NCBI GenBank assembly: GCA_016882415.1
Contig: VGQL01000008.1
Location: 1 to 37,288 of the forward strand
Origin: Cyanobacteria bacterium M_DeepCast_200m_mx_001
Lineage (GTDB): Bacteria > Cyanobacteriota > Cyanobacteriia > PCC-6307 > Cyanobiaceae
Reading direction: 5' to 3'
Length of the DNA: 37,288 nt
This document shows, one piece after another, positions 6,832 through 14,625 of the stretch. The notes under the pieces were generated by a model. That model worked only from the letters and a program-made list of their open reading frames with translations, was not told the DNA's origin and ran no database searches. Every line of letters begins with the position of its first letter. Position 1 is the first letter of the stretch. The translations under genes were made by a program, and so were the position numbers.

Positions 6832-8133
6832 ATGCCTGCAGCACGACCTGCCCCGCCGTTGCCGCCCTTGCCCGCTGCCGCCGTTCCAGCCCTCCCCGAG
6901 CCGCAGCACGAGCAACTGAGCAATGGAGCGTCGGTGGTGCACATCGATCTGCCCCAAGCGCCGGTGGTGTGCCTGGACTTCTGGTGCCGCGCCGGCAGCG
7001 CCCGCGAAACCGCCGCGGAATCCGGCATCGCCCACTTCCTCGAGCACATGGTGTTCAAGGGCAGTGAGCGACTGGCGGCCGGTGAATTCGATTACCGGGT
7101 GGAGGCCCTGGGGGGCAACAGCAATGCGGCCACGGGCTTCGACGACGTGCACTACCACGTGCTGATGCCTCCGGAGGCCAGCAACGACGCCCTCGAGCTG
7201 CTGCTGGATCTGGTGCTGCAGCCGCGCCTGGATGCGGAGGATTTCGACCTGGAGCGCCAGGTGGTGCTCGAGGAGCTGGCCCAGAGCGAAGACCAACCGG
7301 AGGAGGTGGCCTTCCAGGAGCTGTTGCGCCAGGCCTGCGGGTCCCACGCCTATGGCCAACCGATCCTGGGGCAGCGCTCGGCCCTGGAGGCCCACCGGCC
7401 GGAGGCCATGGCGCAGTTTCACCGCCGCCACTACCGGCCGGAGCGCTGCTGCCTGGCCATCGCCGGCCCCACCGCCGCCCTCGGGGGGGATCTGCGGCAG
7501 CGGCTGGAGCACTCACGCCTGGGGCAACTGAGCCCCGGTGCCGAGGCGGAGCCGCCGCCGCCGCCGCTGGCCCTCCGCCCCGGTGAAGCGCGGTTGGAGC
7601 TGCCACGGCTGGAGGCGGCCCGGCTGCTGATGGCCTGGCAATTGCCGGGGGCTGCGGATCAGCGCAGCGTGCTGGGGGGGGATCTGCTCACCACGCTGCT
7701 GGCGGAGGGCCGCCGCAGCCGCCTGGTGGAGCGGTTGCGGGAGAACCTGCGCCTGGTGGAGAGCATCGACCTGGACCTCAACGTGTTGGAGAGCGGTTGC
7801 CTGGTGCTGCTGGAGGCGGTGTGTGAGACGGAGCAGCTGCCGGCGGTGCAGCGGGAGGTGCGGCGGGTGCTGCTGGAGCTGCAGGAGCAGCCCCCCGCGG
7901 AGGCGGAGTTGGAGCGGGCGCGGCGGCTGGTGGGCAATGGCTACCGCTTCAGCCTGGAGGTGGCGGGATCGGTGGCGGCCATGGTGGGCAACAGCGCCCT
8001 GTGGCAGCGCCGCCACAACCTGCAGGCCCCGCTGGACTGGCTGCAGCAGTGGGATGGGGCGGCGCTGCAGCGGGAGCTGGTGCCGCTGCTGGCCCCGGAG
8101 CGGGCCTTCTGCCTGCAGGCGGTGCCGGCGTGA
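6832..8133 (+). CDS. M16 family zinc peptidase, catalytic subunit
   Basis: Pitrilysin/insulinase-type metallopeptidase, 433 aa. The inverted zinc motif HFLEH lies at 68-72 and the third ligand Glu148 is 76 residues on (VVLEEL), the classic spacing, so this subunit should bind zinc. The next gene encodes a partner that lacks the motif, as in two-subunit bacterial M16B peptidases related to the mitochondrial processing peptidase. The substrate is unknown. No signal peptide is evident; the Pro/Ala-rich N-terminus makes the exact start uncertain. It is divergent from pcyA with only 41 bp between the two starts. Confidence 0.9.
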   Translation: MPAARPAPPLPPLPAAAVPALPEPQHEQLSNGASVVHIDLPQAPVVCLDFWCRAGSARETAAESGIAHFLEHMVFKGSERLAAGEFDYRVEALGGNSNAATGFDDVHYHVLMPPEASNDALELLLDLVLQPRLDAEDFDLERQVVLEELAQSEDQPEEVAFQELLRQACGSHAYGQPILGQRSALEAHRPEAMAQFHRRHYRPERCCLAIAGPTAALGGDLRQRLEHSRLGQLSPGAEAEPPPPPLALRPGEARLELPRLEAARLLMAWQLPGAADQRSVLGGDLLTTLLAEGRRSRLVERLRENLRLVESIDLDLNVLESGCLVLLEAVCETEQLPAVQREVRRVLLELQEQPPAEAELERARRLVGNGYRFSLEVAGSVAAMVGNSALWQRRHNLQAPLDWLQQWDGAALQRELVPLLAPERAFCLQAVPA

Positions 8134-9434
8134 GCGCCCCGCTGGCACTGGCCGCGCGGGTGGAGCAGGGGCACTGGCCCCTCGACTGCCCCCTGTGGCT
8201 GCTGCACCGGCCCGGGGCCCCGATCCTCTCGGCCAAGCTCTGGATGCGGGGCGGCAGTGGCAGTGACGCCCCCGGTGAACGCGGGGCGGCCCAGCTGCTG
8301 GCGGGGGTGCTCAGCCGCGGTTGCGGCCCCTACAGCGCCGATGCCCTGGCGGATCTGGTGGAGGGCTGTGGCGCCGGCCTGCGCTGCGAGGCGGCGGAGG
8401 ACGCCACCTTGATCAGCCTCAAGTGCGCCAGCGATGACGCCGCCACCCTGCTGCCACTGCTGCTGCAGATGGTGCGCAGCCCCTGGCTGGTGGAGGACCA
8501 GATCGCCCTGGAGCGGCAGCTCAACCTGCAGACGCTGCAGCGGCAGCGGGAAGACCCCTTCCAGGTGGCCCACGACGCCCTGCGGGAGCAGCTCTATGGC
8601 AGCGGACCCTACGGCCATGACCCCCTGGGGGTGGAGTCGGAGCTGCGGCAGCTGGGGCGGGATGCGCTGCAGCGGCAGGTGGAGCAGCTGGGGGCGCAGG
8701 GGGCGGTGCTGGTGCTGGCGGGTGCGATCCCCGATGGGGTAGAGCAACGGCTGCTGGCGGGCCTGGAGGGGACAACCTGGGCCCCCCGCCCCCCGGAACG
8801 GCGGGCAGGCCCGCCGGGGCTGAAGGCCGGCGGCCTGGCCACCAGCCCCGATGAAACCGAGCAGCTGGTGCTGATGCTGGGCACCACCACCACACCCCTG
8901 GGGGCCGAGCAGGCCCTGGCCCTGCGGTTGCTCCATTGCCACCTGGGCATCGGCATGTCCAGCCGGCTGTTCGTGGCCCTGCGGGAGGAGCACGGCCTGG
9001 CCTACGACGTGGGGGTGCACCACCCGGCCCGGCTGGGGGATGCCCCCTTCGTGATGCACCTCTCCAGTTCGGCGGAGCGGGCGGTGGAGGCCACCCGCGA
9101 ATTGCTCAACGAATGGCAACGGCTGCTGGAGCAGCCCATCAGCCCTGAGGAGCTGGAGCTGGCCCGCGCCAAATTCCGCGGCCAGGAGGCCCTGGGACGC
9201 CAGACCAGCAGCCAGCTGGCGGACCGCCAGGCCCTGGTGCTGGGCCATGGCCTGCCGATGGCCTTCGCCGACCGCAGCCTGGAGGCGGCGGCCCAGCTCA
9301 CCCCGGAGGACCTGCACCGGGCCGCCCGCACACTGCTGACCCAGCCCTGCCTCAGCCTTTGCGGCCCTGCCACCGCCCTGCGGGCCGCTGAAACCCAATG
9401 GCAGCGGCACCCCCTCAGCGCTTCTGCGGCCTAG
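8130..9434 (+). CDS. M16 family peptidase, non-catalytic partner subunit
   Basis: Second subunit of the M16 pair, 434 aa. The GTG start at 8130 overlaps the TGA of the preceding gene, so the subunits are probably translationally coupled. Where the zinc motif should be there is RGAAQLLAGVLSRG, with no HxxEH. However, the C-terminal half contains LREEHGLAYDVG, matching the R/Y substrate-binding pair that partner subunits contribute. The product is therefore unlikely to be active alone and probably completes the clamshell with the HFLEH subunit. Its stop shares the tetranucleotide CTAG with the convergent sipA stop. Confidence 0.88.
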   Translation: MSAPLALAARVEQGHWPLDCPLWLLHRPGAPILSAKLWMRGGSGSDAPGERGAAQLLAGVLSRGCGPYSADALADLVEGCGAGLRCEAAEDATLISLKCASDDAATLLPLLLQMVRSPWLVEDQIALERQLNLQTLQRQREDPFQVAHDALREQLYGSGPYGHDPLGVESELRQLGRDALQRQVEQLGAQGAVLVLAGAIPDGVEQRLLAGLEGTTWAPRPPERRAGPPGLKAGGLATSPDETEQLVLMLGTTTTPLGAEQALALRLLHCHLGIGMSSRLFVALREEHGLAYDVGVHHPARLGDAPFVMHLSSSAERAVEATRELLNEWQRLLEQPISPEELELARAKFRGQEALGRQTSSQLADRQALVLGHGLPMAFADRSLEAAAQLTPEDLHRAARTLLTQPCLSLCGPATALRAAETQWQRHPLSASAA

Positions 9435-9670
9435 GCGCCTGGCAACAGTTCCAGCTGGCGGCGCTCCAGCAGGAAGGCGCCCCGGCGGAAGCGCACCGCC
9501 ACCGTCTCGCCGGCCCGCAGGCCCACCACCTCCCCCTCCTCACCGCTGTCCACCAGGTCGGGGGGGCGCAGCATCGGCATGGCATCGGCGCTTTTGAGGT
9601 ACGGGGGCGCCTGCAGCAGGCGCACCCGGGAGCCCACCAGCAGCGCAGGGGAGTCGGGCGCGTCGGACAT
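9431..9670 (-). CDS. sipA: SipA-like NblS-interacting protein (DUF3148)
   Basis: Small 79-residue protein with an SH3-like barrel signature: an opening GSRVRLLQAPPYLKSAD, then GEEGEVVGLRAGETVAVRFRRGAFLLE. This matches the DUF3148 family, whose studied member SipA binds the histidine kinase NblS (Hik33), a regulator of high-light and nutrient-stress genes including phycobilisome degradation. The ATG at 9670 is preferred; the frame is open further upstream but that would run under bioY. The gene is divergent from bioY and convergent with the M16 pair. The kinase itself is not in this window. Confidence 0.8.
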   Translation of the reverse strand: MSDAPDSPALLVGSRVRLLQAPPYLKSADAMPMLRPPDLVDSGEEGEVVGLRAGETVAVRFRRGAFLLERRQLELLPGA

Positions 9671-9716
9671 GGCGATGGGGAGCGGCCGGGTTGCGATGCT
9701 GCCACTCTCCTGCAGG

Positions 9717-10313
9717 ATGGGGCCCATTGCCTGGCCTGCCGTGCGCGCCCTTGCCAACTGGAGCGGTGCCCTCGCCGGACTGCTGCTGCTGATCTGCGGT
9801 GGGCTGATCCAGGCGGCCCTGCCCGGCTTTGGGGCCGCTGGATTCACCCTGATTCCCCTGCCCATCAGCCTGCAGGTGCCGGCGCTGCTGCTCACGGCCC
9901 TGGTGTGCGGGCCTCGGCCGGCCATGCTGGCGGGGGTGGCATACATCAGCCTGGGGCTGTTCCAGCTGCCGGTGTTCCAGGCCGGCGGTGGCCTCAGTTA
10001 CCTGCTGGATCCGGGCTTCGGCTACATCGCCGGGTTCCTGCCCGCCGCCTGGCTCACGGGTCGCCTGGGCCGGCAGCCGGGGATGGACAACCTGCTCAGC
10101 CTGGCGGCGGCGGCGGTGGTGGGGCTGCTGGTGCTGCAGGCCTGCGGCCTGGCCAACCTGTTGCTGGGGGGCCTGGTGCAGCGCTGGAACGGGGCCCTGC
10201 CGCAGCTGCTGCTCAGCTACAGCATCGGACCGCTGCTGCCGCAGCTGCTGCTCTGTTGCGGCGTGGCGGTGCTGGCCCTGCCCCTGCGGCGCCTGCTGCT
10301 GGTGGAGCCGTGA
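9717..10313 (+). CDS. bioY: BioY biotin transporter S component
   Basis: Integral membrane biotin-binding subunit of ECF-type uptake, about 198 aa. Six hydrophobic segments are visible, with the family hallmarks PLPISLQVPALLLTALVCGPR and GGLSYLLDPGFGYIAGFLPAA. BioY can work alone or with EcfA/EcfT, which are not encoded nearby. The start is uncertain: ATG 9717, GTG 9741 and ATG 9696 are all possible, and the frame upstream runs under sipA. I prefer 9717 because it gives the usual BioY length. The stop overlaps the GTG start of lspA. Confidence 0.88.
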   Translation: MGPIAWPAVRALANWSGALAGLLLLICGGLIQAALPGFGAAGFTLIPLPISLQVPALLLTALVCGPRPAMLAGVAYISLGLFQLPVFQAGGGLSYLLDPGFGYIAGFLPAAWLTGRLGRQPGMDNLLSLAAAAVVGLLVLQACGLANLLLGGLVQRWNGALPQLLLSYSIGPLLPQLLLCCGVAVLALPLRRLLLVEP

Positions 10314-10768
10314 TCGCCCCCGCCTACCGCACGGCCCTGGCGGTGGTGCTGCTCGACCAGCTGAGCAAGGCCTGGGCCAGCGCCCAGCTCACCCCCGGGC
10401 TGGCGACGCCGCTGCTGCCGGGGCTGTTGCAGCTGCGGCTGGTGGTGAACACCGGGGCCGCCTTCAGCCTGCTCACCGGCAACGCCCCGCTACTGGGGCT
10501 GGTGAGTGCCGCCGTGGCGGCGGGGCTGGTGCTGTGGATCCAGACCAGCGGCCCGCTGCGGCCCTGGCAGGCCCTGGGGCTGGGGTTGCTGCTGGGGGGC
10601 GCCCTCGGCAACGGCATCGACCGTTGGCGCCTGGGGCACGTGGTGGATCTGCTGGAGGCGGTGCCGGTGAGCTTCCCGGTGTTCAACCTGGCGGATGTGG
10701 CCATCAACCTGGCGGTGCTCTGCCTGGCGATCGATCTCTGGCGCGGCGATGGTCGGGCGGCCCGCTGA
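10310..10768 (+). CDS. lspA: Lipoprotein signal peptidase (signal peptidase II)
   Basis: Aspartic protease of the inner membrane that removes signal peptides from diacylglyceryl prolipoproteins. The 152-residue product has four membrane segments and the family motifs VVNTGAAFSLL (45-55), GNGIDRWRLGHVVD (100-113) and FNLADVAIN (125-133). Asp113 and Asp129 correspond to the catalytic dyad (Asp124/Asp143 in Pseudomonas). The GTG start at 10310 overlaps the bioY stop (GTGA); no ATG is available in the N-terminal region. The end overlaps the PBP start by 20 bp. Confidence 0.95.
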   Translation: MIAPAYRTALAVVLLDQLSKAWASAQLTPGLATPLLPGLLQLRLVVNTGAAFSLLTGNAPLLGLVSAAVAAGLVLWIQTSGPLRPWQALGLGLLLGGALGNGIDRWRLGHVVDLLEAVPVSFPVFNLADVAINLAVLCLAIDLWRGDGRAAR

Positions 10769-12893
10769 ACTGCACTGGTGTGGTGAAGCGGGGCAGCCAC
10801 GGCGCCTGCTGCTACAGCCCGGCACCTATCGCATCGGCCGCGATCCGGATGCCGAGATCTGCATCGCCGCCGCCGGTGTGAGCAAGCGCCATGCGCTGCT
10901 GGAGTGGGTGGGGGGCCAGTGGTGGCTCCAGGATCTCGACTCCACCAATGGCCTCTGGTTCCGCGGCCGGCGCATCCGGCAGCTGCTGCTGGCCGATGGG
11001 GATCAACTGCAGCTGGGGCCCGGAGACGTCGAGGCACCGCTGCGGCTGCAGTTTGTCTGGGGGGCGTCAGCCCGGCGGCGGCGCTGGACCCGCATCGGCG
11101 CCACCACCCTGGCGGCGGTGGCGGGGGCGGGGCTGGCGCTGCTGGCCCTGGGGCGCCTGCAGGTGCCGATCCGGCCGGAGCTCAGCGGCCAGCGGGGTCC
11201 GCTGCTGCTCTACGACGGCCTCAACCGGCCGATGCGGGCGGCGGATTCCAACCAGGCCCTGGATCAGAGCCGGCTGGAGGCCTACGCGCCGGTGCTGATC
11301 GAGGCGCTGCTGGCCAGTGAGGACAGCCGCTTCTGGCGGCATCCGGGGGTGGATCCCATCGGCACCGGCCGGGCGGTGCTGAGCAACCTGCTGGGGGGTC
11401 GTGTGCTGGAGGGGGGCAGCACCCTCACCCAGCAGCTGGCCCGCAGCCTCTACCCCGAACAGGTGGGCCAGGGGGACACCCTGCCCCGCAAGGGTCGGGA
11501 GCTGCTGGTGGCGCTGCAGCTGGAGGCGGGCTTCAGCAAACGCGAACTGCTGCTCACCTATCTCAACCGGGTGTACCTGGGGGTGGGCTGGGGTTTTGAG
11601 GCGGCCGCCCGCCACTACTTCGCCAAGCCGGCCCGAACCCTCAGCCTCGGGGAGGCGGCACTGCTGGTGGGCCTGCTGCCCTCCCCCAACGGCTTCGACC
11701 CCTGCGTGAACCCATCGGGGGCCCTGACGGCCCGCAACCAGGTGCTGCGCAAGCTGGTGGACTCGGGCCGCCTCAGCCAGGCCGCCGCCCGGCGCAGCCG
11801 CCGGCAGCCCCTGCAGCTGGCGCCGGGGGCCTGCGGTGCCGGTGGCGCCACACCGCTGCGGAGGCCCGCACCCTTCTACGGCGACCAGGTGCGCCGCGAC
11901 CTGGAGACCCTGCTGGGGGCCGAGGTGGCCGCCGAAGGGAATTTCCTGGTGAGCACCTACTTCGATCCGCTGCTGCAGGAGGTGGTGGAGCGGCGCCTGC
12001 GGCAGCTGTTGCAGCGCCACGACCCCGCCATCAGCCAGGGGGCCGTGGTGGTGCTCGATGCCCGCAACGGCGGCATCCTGGCCATCAGCGGCGGCCGCGA
12101 CTACAGCCGCAGCCAGTACAACCGGGCCAGCATGGCCCTGCGCCAGCCGGGCAGCACCTTCAAGCTGTTCCCCTACCTGGTGGCCCTGGAGAAGGGCATG
12201 GGGCCCAACGATCCGGTGCCCTGCGGCCCCCTGGAGTGGGGCGGGCAGGTGTTCCGCAGCGGCTGCGGCGGTGAGCTGAGCCTGCGCCAGGCCTTCGCCA
12301 GCTCCAGCAACACCGCGGCCCTGCGGCTGGCGCGGCTGTTCGGCCTGGAGGCGGTGGTGGAGAAGGCCCGCGTCCTCGGGCTGCAGACCCCGCTGGAGCC
12401 GGTGCCCGGGCTGGTGCTGGGCCAGGCGGAGGTGCGGCTGGTGGATCTCACCGCCGCCTACGCCGCTGTGGCCAATGGCGGCATCTGGCATCCCCCCAGC
12501 ACCATCCGCCAGCTGAGCGACAGCAGTGGTGGCACGGGCAGCCCCGCCGCCGCTGCGGCCCCCCAGCGCAGCCTGCGGCCGGGCCGGCGGGTGCTGAGCA
12601 CCCCCACGGCCCGCAAGATGCAGGAGCTGCTGCAGGCGGTGGTGCGCAACGGCACGGGCCGGGCGGCACGGCTGGGGGGCCAGGAGGGGGGCAAGACGGG
12701 CACCACCAATGGCGGCCGCGACCTGCTGTTCATCGGCTACGAGCCCAGCCGCCACTGGGTGATGGGCATCTGGCTGGGCAACGACGACAACCGCCCCACG
12801 GGCGCCAGCAGCGCGGTGGCCGCCGCCCTCTGGGCCGACATCCTGCAGGCGGCGGGCCGGGGCAGCCTGGCGGCGGGCACCAGGCTGCGCTGA
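10749..12893 (+). CDS. Class A penicillin-binding protein with N-terminal FHA domain
   Basis: Bifunctional peptidoglycan glycosyltransferase/transpeptidase, 714 aa. Domain order: forkhead-associated domain (about 20-95, with YRIGRDPDAEI, SKRH and DLDSTNG), membrane segment (about 115-135), GT51 domain with catalytic Glu191 in EDSRFWRHPG and the GGSTLTQQL motif (222-230), then a transpeptidase with active-site STFK (469-472), SSN (519-521) and KTGTT (649-653). All key residues are intact. The FHA domain faces the cytoplasm and would bind phosphothreonine, suggesting control by a Ser/Thr kinase. The start at 10749 overlaps lspA; an earlier in-frame ATG at 10695 lies deep inside lspA and is unlikely. 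Confidence 0.93.
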   Translation: MVGRPAELHWCGEAGQPRRLLLQPGTYRIGRDPDAEICIAAAGVSKRHALLEWVGGQWWLQDLDSTNGLWFRGRRIRQLLLADGDQLQLGPGDVEAPLRLQFVWGASARRRRWTRIGATTLAAVAGAGLALLALGRLQVPIRPELSGQRGPLLLYDGLNRPMRAADSNQALDQSRLEAYAPVLIEALLASEDSRFWRHPGVDPIGTGRAVLSNLLGGRVLEGGSTLTQQLARSLYPEQVGQGDTLPRKGRELLVALQLEAGFSKRELLLTYLNRVYLGVGWGFEAAARHYFAKPARTLSLGEAALLVGLLPSPNGFDPCVNPSGALTARNQVLRKLVDSGRLSQAAARRSRRQPLQLAPGACGAGGATPLRRPAPFYGDQVRRDLETLLGAEVAAEGNFLVSTYFDPLLQEVVERRLRQLLQRHDPAISQGAVVVLDARNGGILAISGGRDYSRSQYNRASMALRQPGSTFKLFPYLVALEKGMGPNDPVPCGPLEWGGQVFRSGCGGELSLRQAFASSSNTAALRLARLFGLEAVVEKARVLGLQTPLEPVPGLVLGQAEVRLVDLTAAYAAVANGGIWHPPSTIRQLSDSSGGTGSPAAAAAPQRSLRPGRRVLSTPTARKMQELLQAVVRNGTGRAARLGGQEGGKTGTTNGGRDLLFIGYEPSRHWVMGIWLGNDDNRPTGASSAVAAALWADILQAAGRGSLAAGTRLR

Positions 12894-12917
12894 ACTCATG
12901 GCAGCAACCTCCCCCGC

Positions 12918-14480
12918 GTGAAACCACCCGCTCGGCTCTGGCTCTGGCTTGGGATCGGGCTGCTGCTGGTGGTGGCGATCACCACGGTGCTGCAGGCGGT
13001 GAATGCCCTGATCTGGCAGCTGAGCTACCTGCTGCCCAGCTGGCTGGTGGGCCCCACCCTGCTGTTGCTGTTCGGTGGCGGCGCCCTGCTGCTGCTGCAG
13101 CTGCTGTGGCCCTGGTGGCAGGCCAGCCGCCGCGGAGCCGGCCCGAAGGCCGCCGCTGGCGTGGTGGCACCGGGCAACCGCCAGGAGGCGGCCCAGCAGA
13201 ACCTGGCGGCCATTGATCAGCTGCTGGAGCGCATCCGCGATGACGTGCAGCGGGAGGCCCTGCGCCAGGAGCGGCAGCGGGTGGCGGCGGAGCTGGAGCG
13301 GGGGGATCTGGTGGTGGTGGTGTTCGGCACCGGCTCCGCCGGCAAAACCTCCCTGATCCGCGCCCTGCTCAAGGATGTGGTGGGGGAGGTGGGGGCCGCC
13401 ATGGGCTCCACCGACGACTGCCGGCGCTACCGGCTGCGGCTGAGCAACCTGCCGCGGGGGCTGCAGCTGGTGGACACCCCCGGCATCCTCGAGGCCGGCA
13501 GCGCCGGCCAGGAGCGGGAACAACGGGCCCGCGGCCAGGCGGCCCAGGCGGATCTGCTGCTGTTGGTGGTGGATGGCGACCTGCGCAACGCCGAGCAGGA
13601 GGTGTTCGATGCCCTGGCCCGCCTCGGCAAGCGCCTGCTGCTGGTGCTGAACAAATGCGACCTGCGGGGCCAGGAGGAGGAGCGGCGGCTGCTGGCGCTG
13701 CTGCGCCGGCGCGGCCAGGGGCGCATTGCCCCGGAGGATGTGGTGCCCGCCAGTGCGGCGCCCCAGTCGGTGCCGATGCCGGGGGGACGGCCGCTGCAGC
13801 CGCCGCCGGAAATCGATGCGCTGCTGCGGCGCATCGCCCAGGTGCTCCACAGCGATGGCGAGGAGCTGATCGCCGACAACATCCTGTTGCAGAGCCGCCG
13901 GCTCAGCGATGCGGGCCGCCAGCTGCTCAGCGACCAGCGCCAGAGCGACGCCGAAACGGTGGTGGATCGCTACAGCTGGATCAGCGCCGGAGTGCTGGCG
14001 GCCACCCCCCTGCCGGTGGTGGATCTGCTGGGGGCTGCGGCGGTGAATGCCCAGATGGTGGTGGAGATCGGGCGCATCTATGGCGTCAGCCTCTCCCGGG
14101 CCAGTGCCCAGGATCTGGCGGTGTCGGTGGGGCGCACCCTGGCCAGCCTGGGGGTGATCAAGGGGGGGGTGAGCCTGATCGGCAGCGCCCTCAGCCTCAA
14201 CCTGCCGGCCCTGTTGCTCACCCGGGCGGTGCAGGCGGTGGGGGCGGGCTGGCTCACCCGGGTGGCCGGCCGCAGTTTCATCACCTACTTCCAGCAGGAC
14301 CAGGACTGGGGGGACGGCGGCATCCAGGAGGTGGTGCAGCGCCAGTACGACCTCAACCGCCGTGACTCCGCCCTGCAGGCCTTCCTCAGCGCCGCCTTCA
14401 GCCGCGTGGTGGAACCGCTGCAGCGCCAGCAGAAGCAGGGGCAACTGCCCCCGCGGCCGCAGGAGCCCCGGCGGGGCTGA
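12918..14480 (+). CDS. Membrane-anchored GTPase with DUF697 domain
   Basis: A 520-residue Era-like GTPase with two N-terminal membrane segments (about 8-30 and 45-65). It has a P-loop GTGSAGKTS (137-145), DTPG switch II (186-189) and NKCD base-specificity motif (245-248). The C-terminal region (about 335-470) is hydrophobic and matches the DUF697/YcjF type, likely re-entering the membrane. Cyanobacteria and chloroplasts carry such proteins with no firmly assigned role; one can infer a function in envelope or thylakoid organisation only from the membrane location. The start is GTG at 12918, 24 bp after the PBP stop. The tail overlaps a convergent small gene by 83 bp. Confidence 0.88.
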   Translation: MKPPARLWLWLGIGLLLVVAITTVLQAVNALIWQLSYLLPSWLVGPTLLLLFGGGALLLLQLLWPWWQASRRGAGPKAAAGVVAPGNRQEAAQQNLAAIDQLLERIRDDVQREALRQERQRVAAELERGDLVVVVFGTGSAGKTSLIRALLKDVVGEVGAAMGSTDDCRRYRLRLSNLPRGLQLVDTPGILEAGSAGQEREQRARGQAAQADLLLLVVDGDLRNAEQEVFDALARLGKRLLLVLNKCDLRGQEEERRLLALLRRRGQGRIAPEDVVPASAAPQSVPMPGGRPLQPPPEIDALLRRIAQVLHSDGEELIADNILLQSRRLSDAGRQLLSDQRQSDAETVVDRYSWISAGVLAATPLPVVDLLGAAAVNAQMVVEIGRIYGVSLSRASAQDLAVSVGRTLASLGVIKGGVSLIGSALSLNLPALLLTRAVQAVGAGWLTRVAGRSFITYFQQDQDWGDGGIQEVVQRQYDLNRRDSALQAFLSAAFSRVVEPLQRQQKQGQLPPRPQEPRRG

Positions 14481-14625
14481 GCCCCAGGGCCTCCGGCGGT
14501 GGCGGCAGCAGGGGGCCGCGGGAATCGAGCACGGCGATCAGCACCAGATAGGCCACCGCGATGGCCACCGAAATGGCGCCGGTGATGATCGCCACCCAGC
14601 GGCCCCGGGGTTCGGGGCCACTCAT
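14398..14625 (-). CDS. Small single-pass membrane protein (75 aa)
   Basis: Begins MSGPEPRGRWVAIITGA with one membrane segment (about 10-33), followed by DSRGPLLPPPPEALG and a low-complexity Ala/Pro/Gly tail. The ATG overlaps the decarboxylase stop as ATGA, indicating coupling to that gene. The hydrophobic segment and the LDSRGPLLPPPPEALG stretch look like a conserved picocyanobacterial protein I recall only as hypothetical; the variable tail runs 83 bp into the 3' end of the convergent GTPase gene. Function unknown; it might tether or assist the decarboxylase, but there is no direct evidence. Confidence 0.65.
   Translation of the reverse strand: MSGPEPRGRWVAIITGAISVAIAVAYLVLIAVLDSRGPLLPPPPEALGLSPAGAPAAAGAVAPASAGAAAVPPRG

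Noticed and set aside
5148-7058. A possible 636-residue fusion of an upstream region with devB
   Set aside because: The first half is the shadow of pcyA in another frame. devB starts at 6059 with a normal signal-anchor.
10360-12880. Dense CTG/GCTG runs that look like triplet repeats
   Set aside because: They are Leu- and Ala-rich coding sequence with strong codon bias (CTG), not tandem repeats with a fixed unit.
11067-14444. A 1125-codon open frame on the minus strand
   Set aside because: It runs opposite the PBP and GTPase genes, both with intact motifs. Its product is a low-complexity Gln/His/Ala/Leu string caused by high GC at the third codon position.
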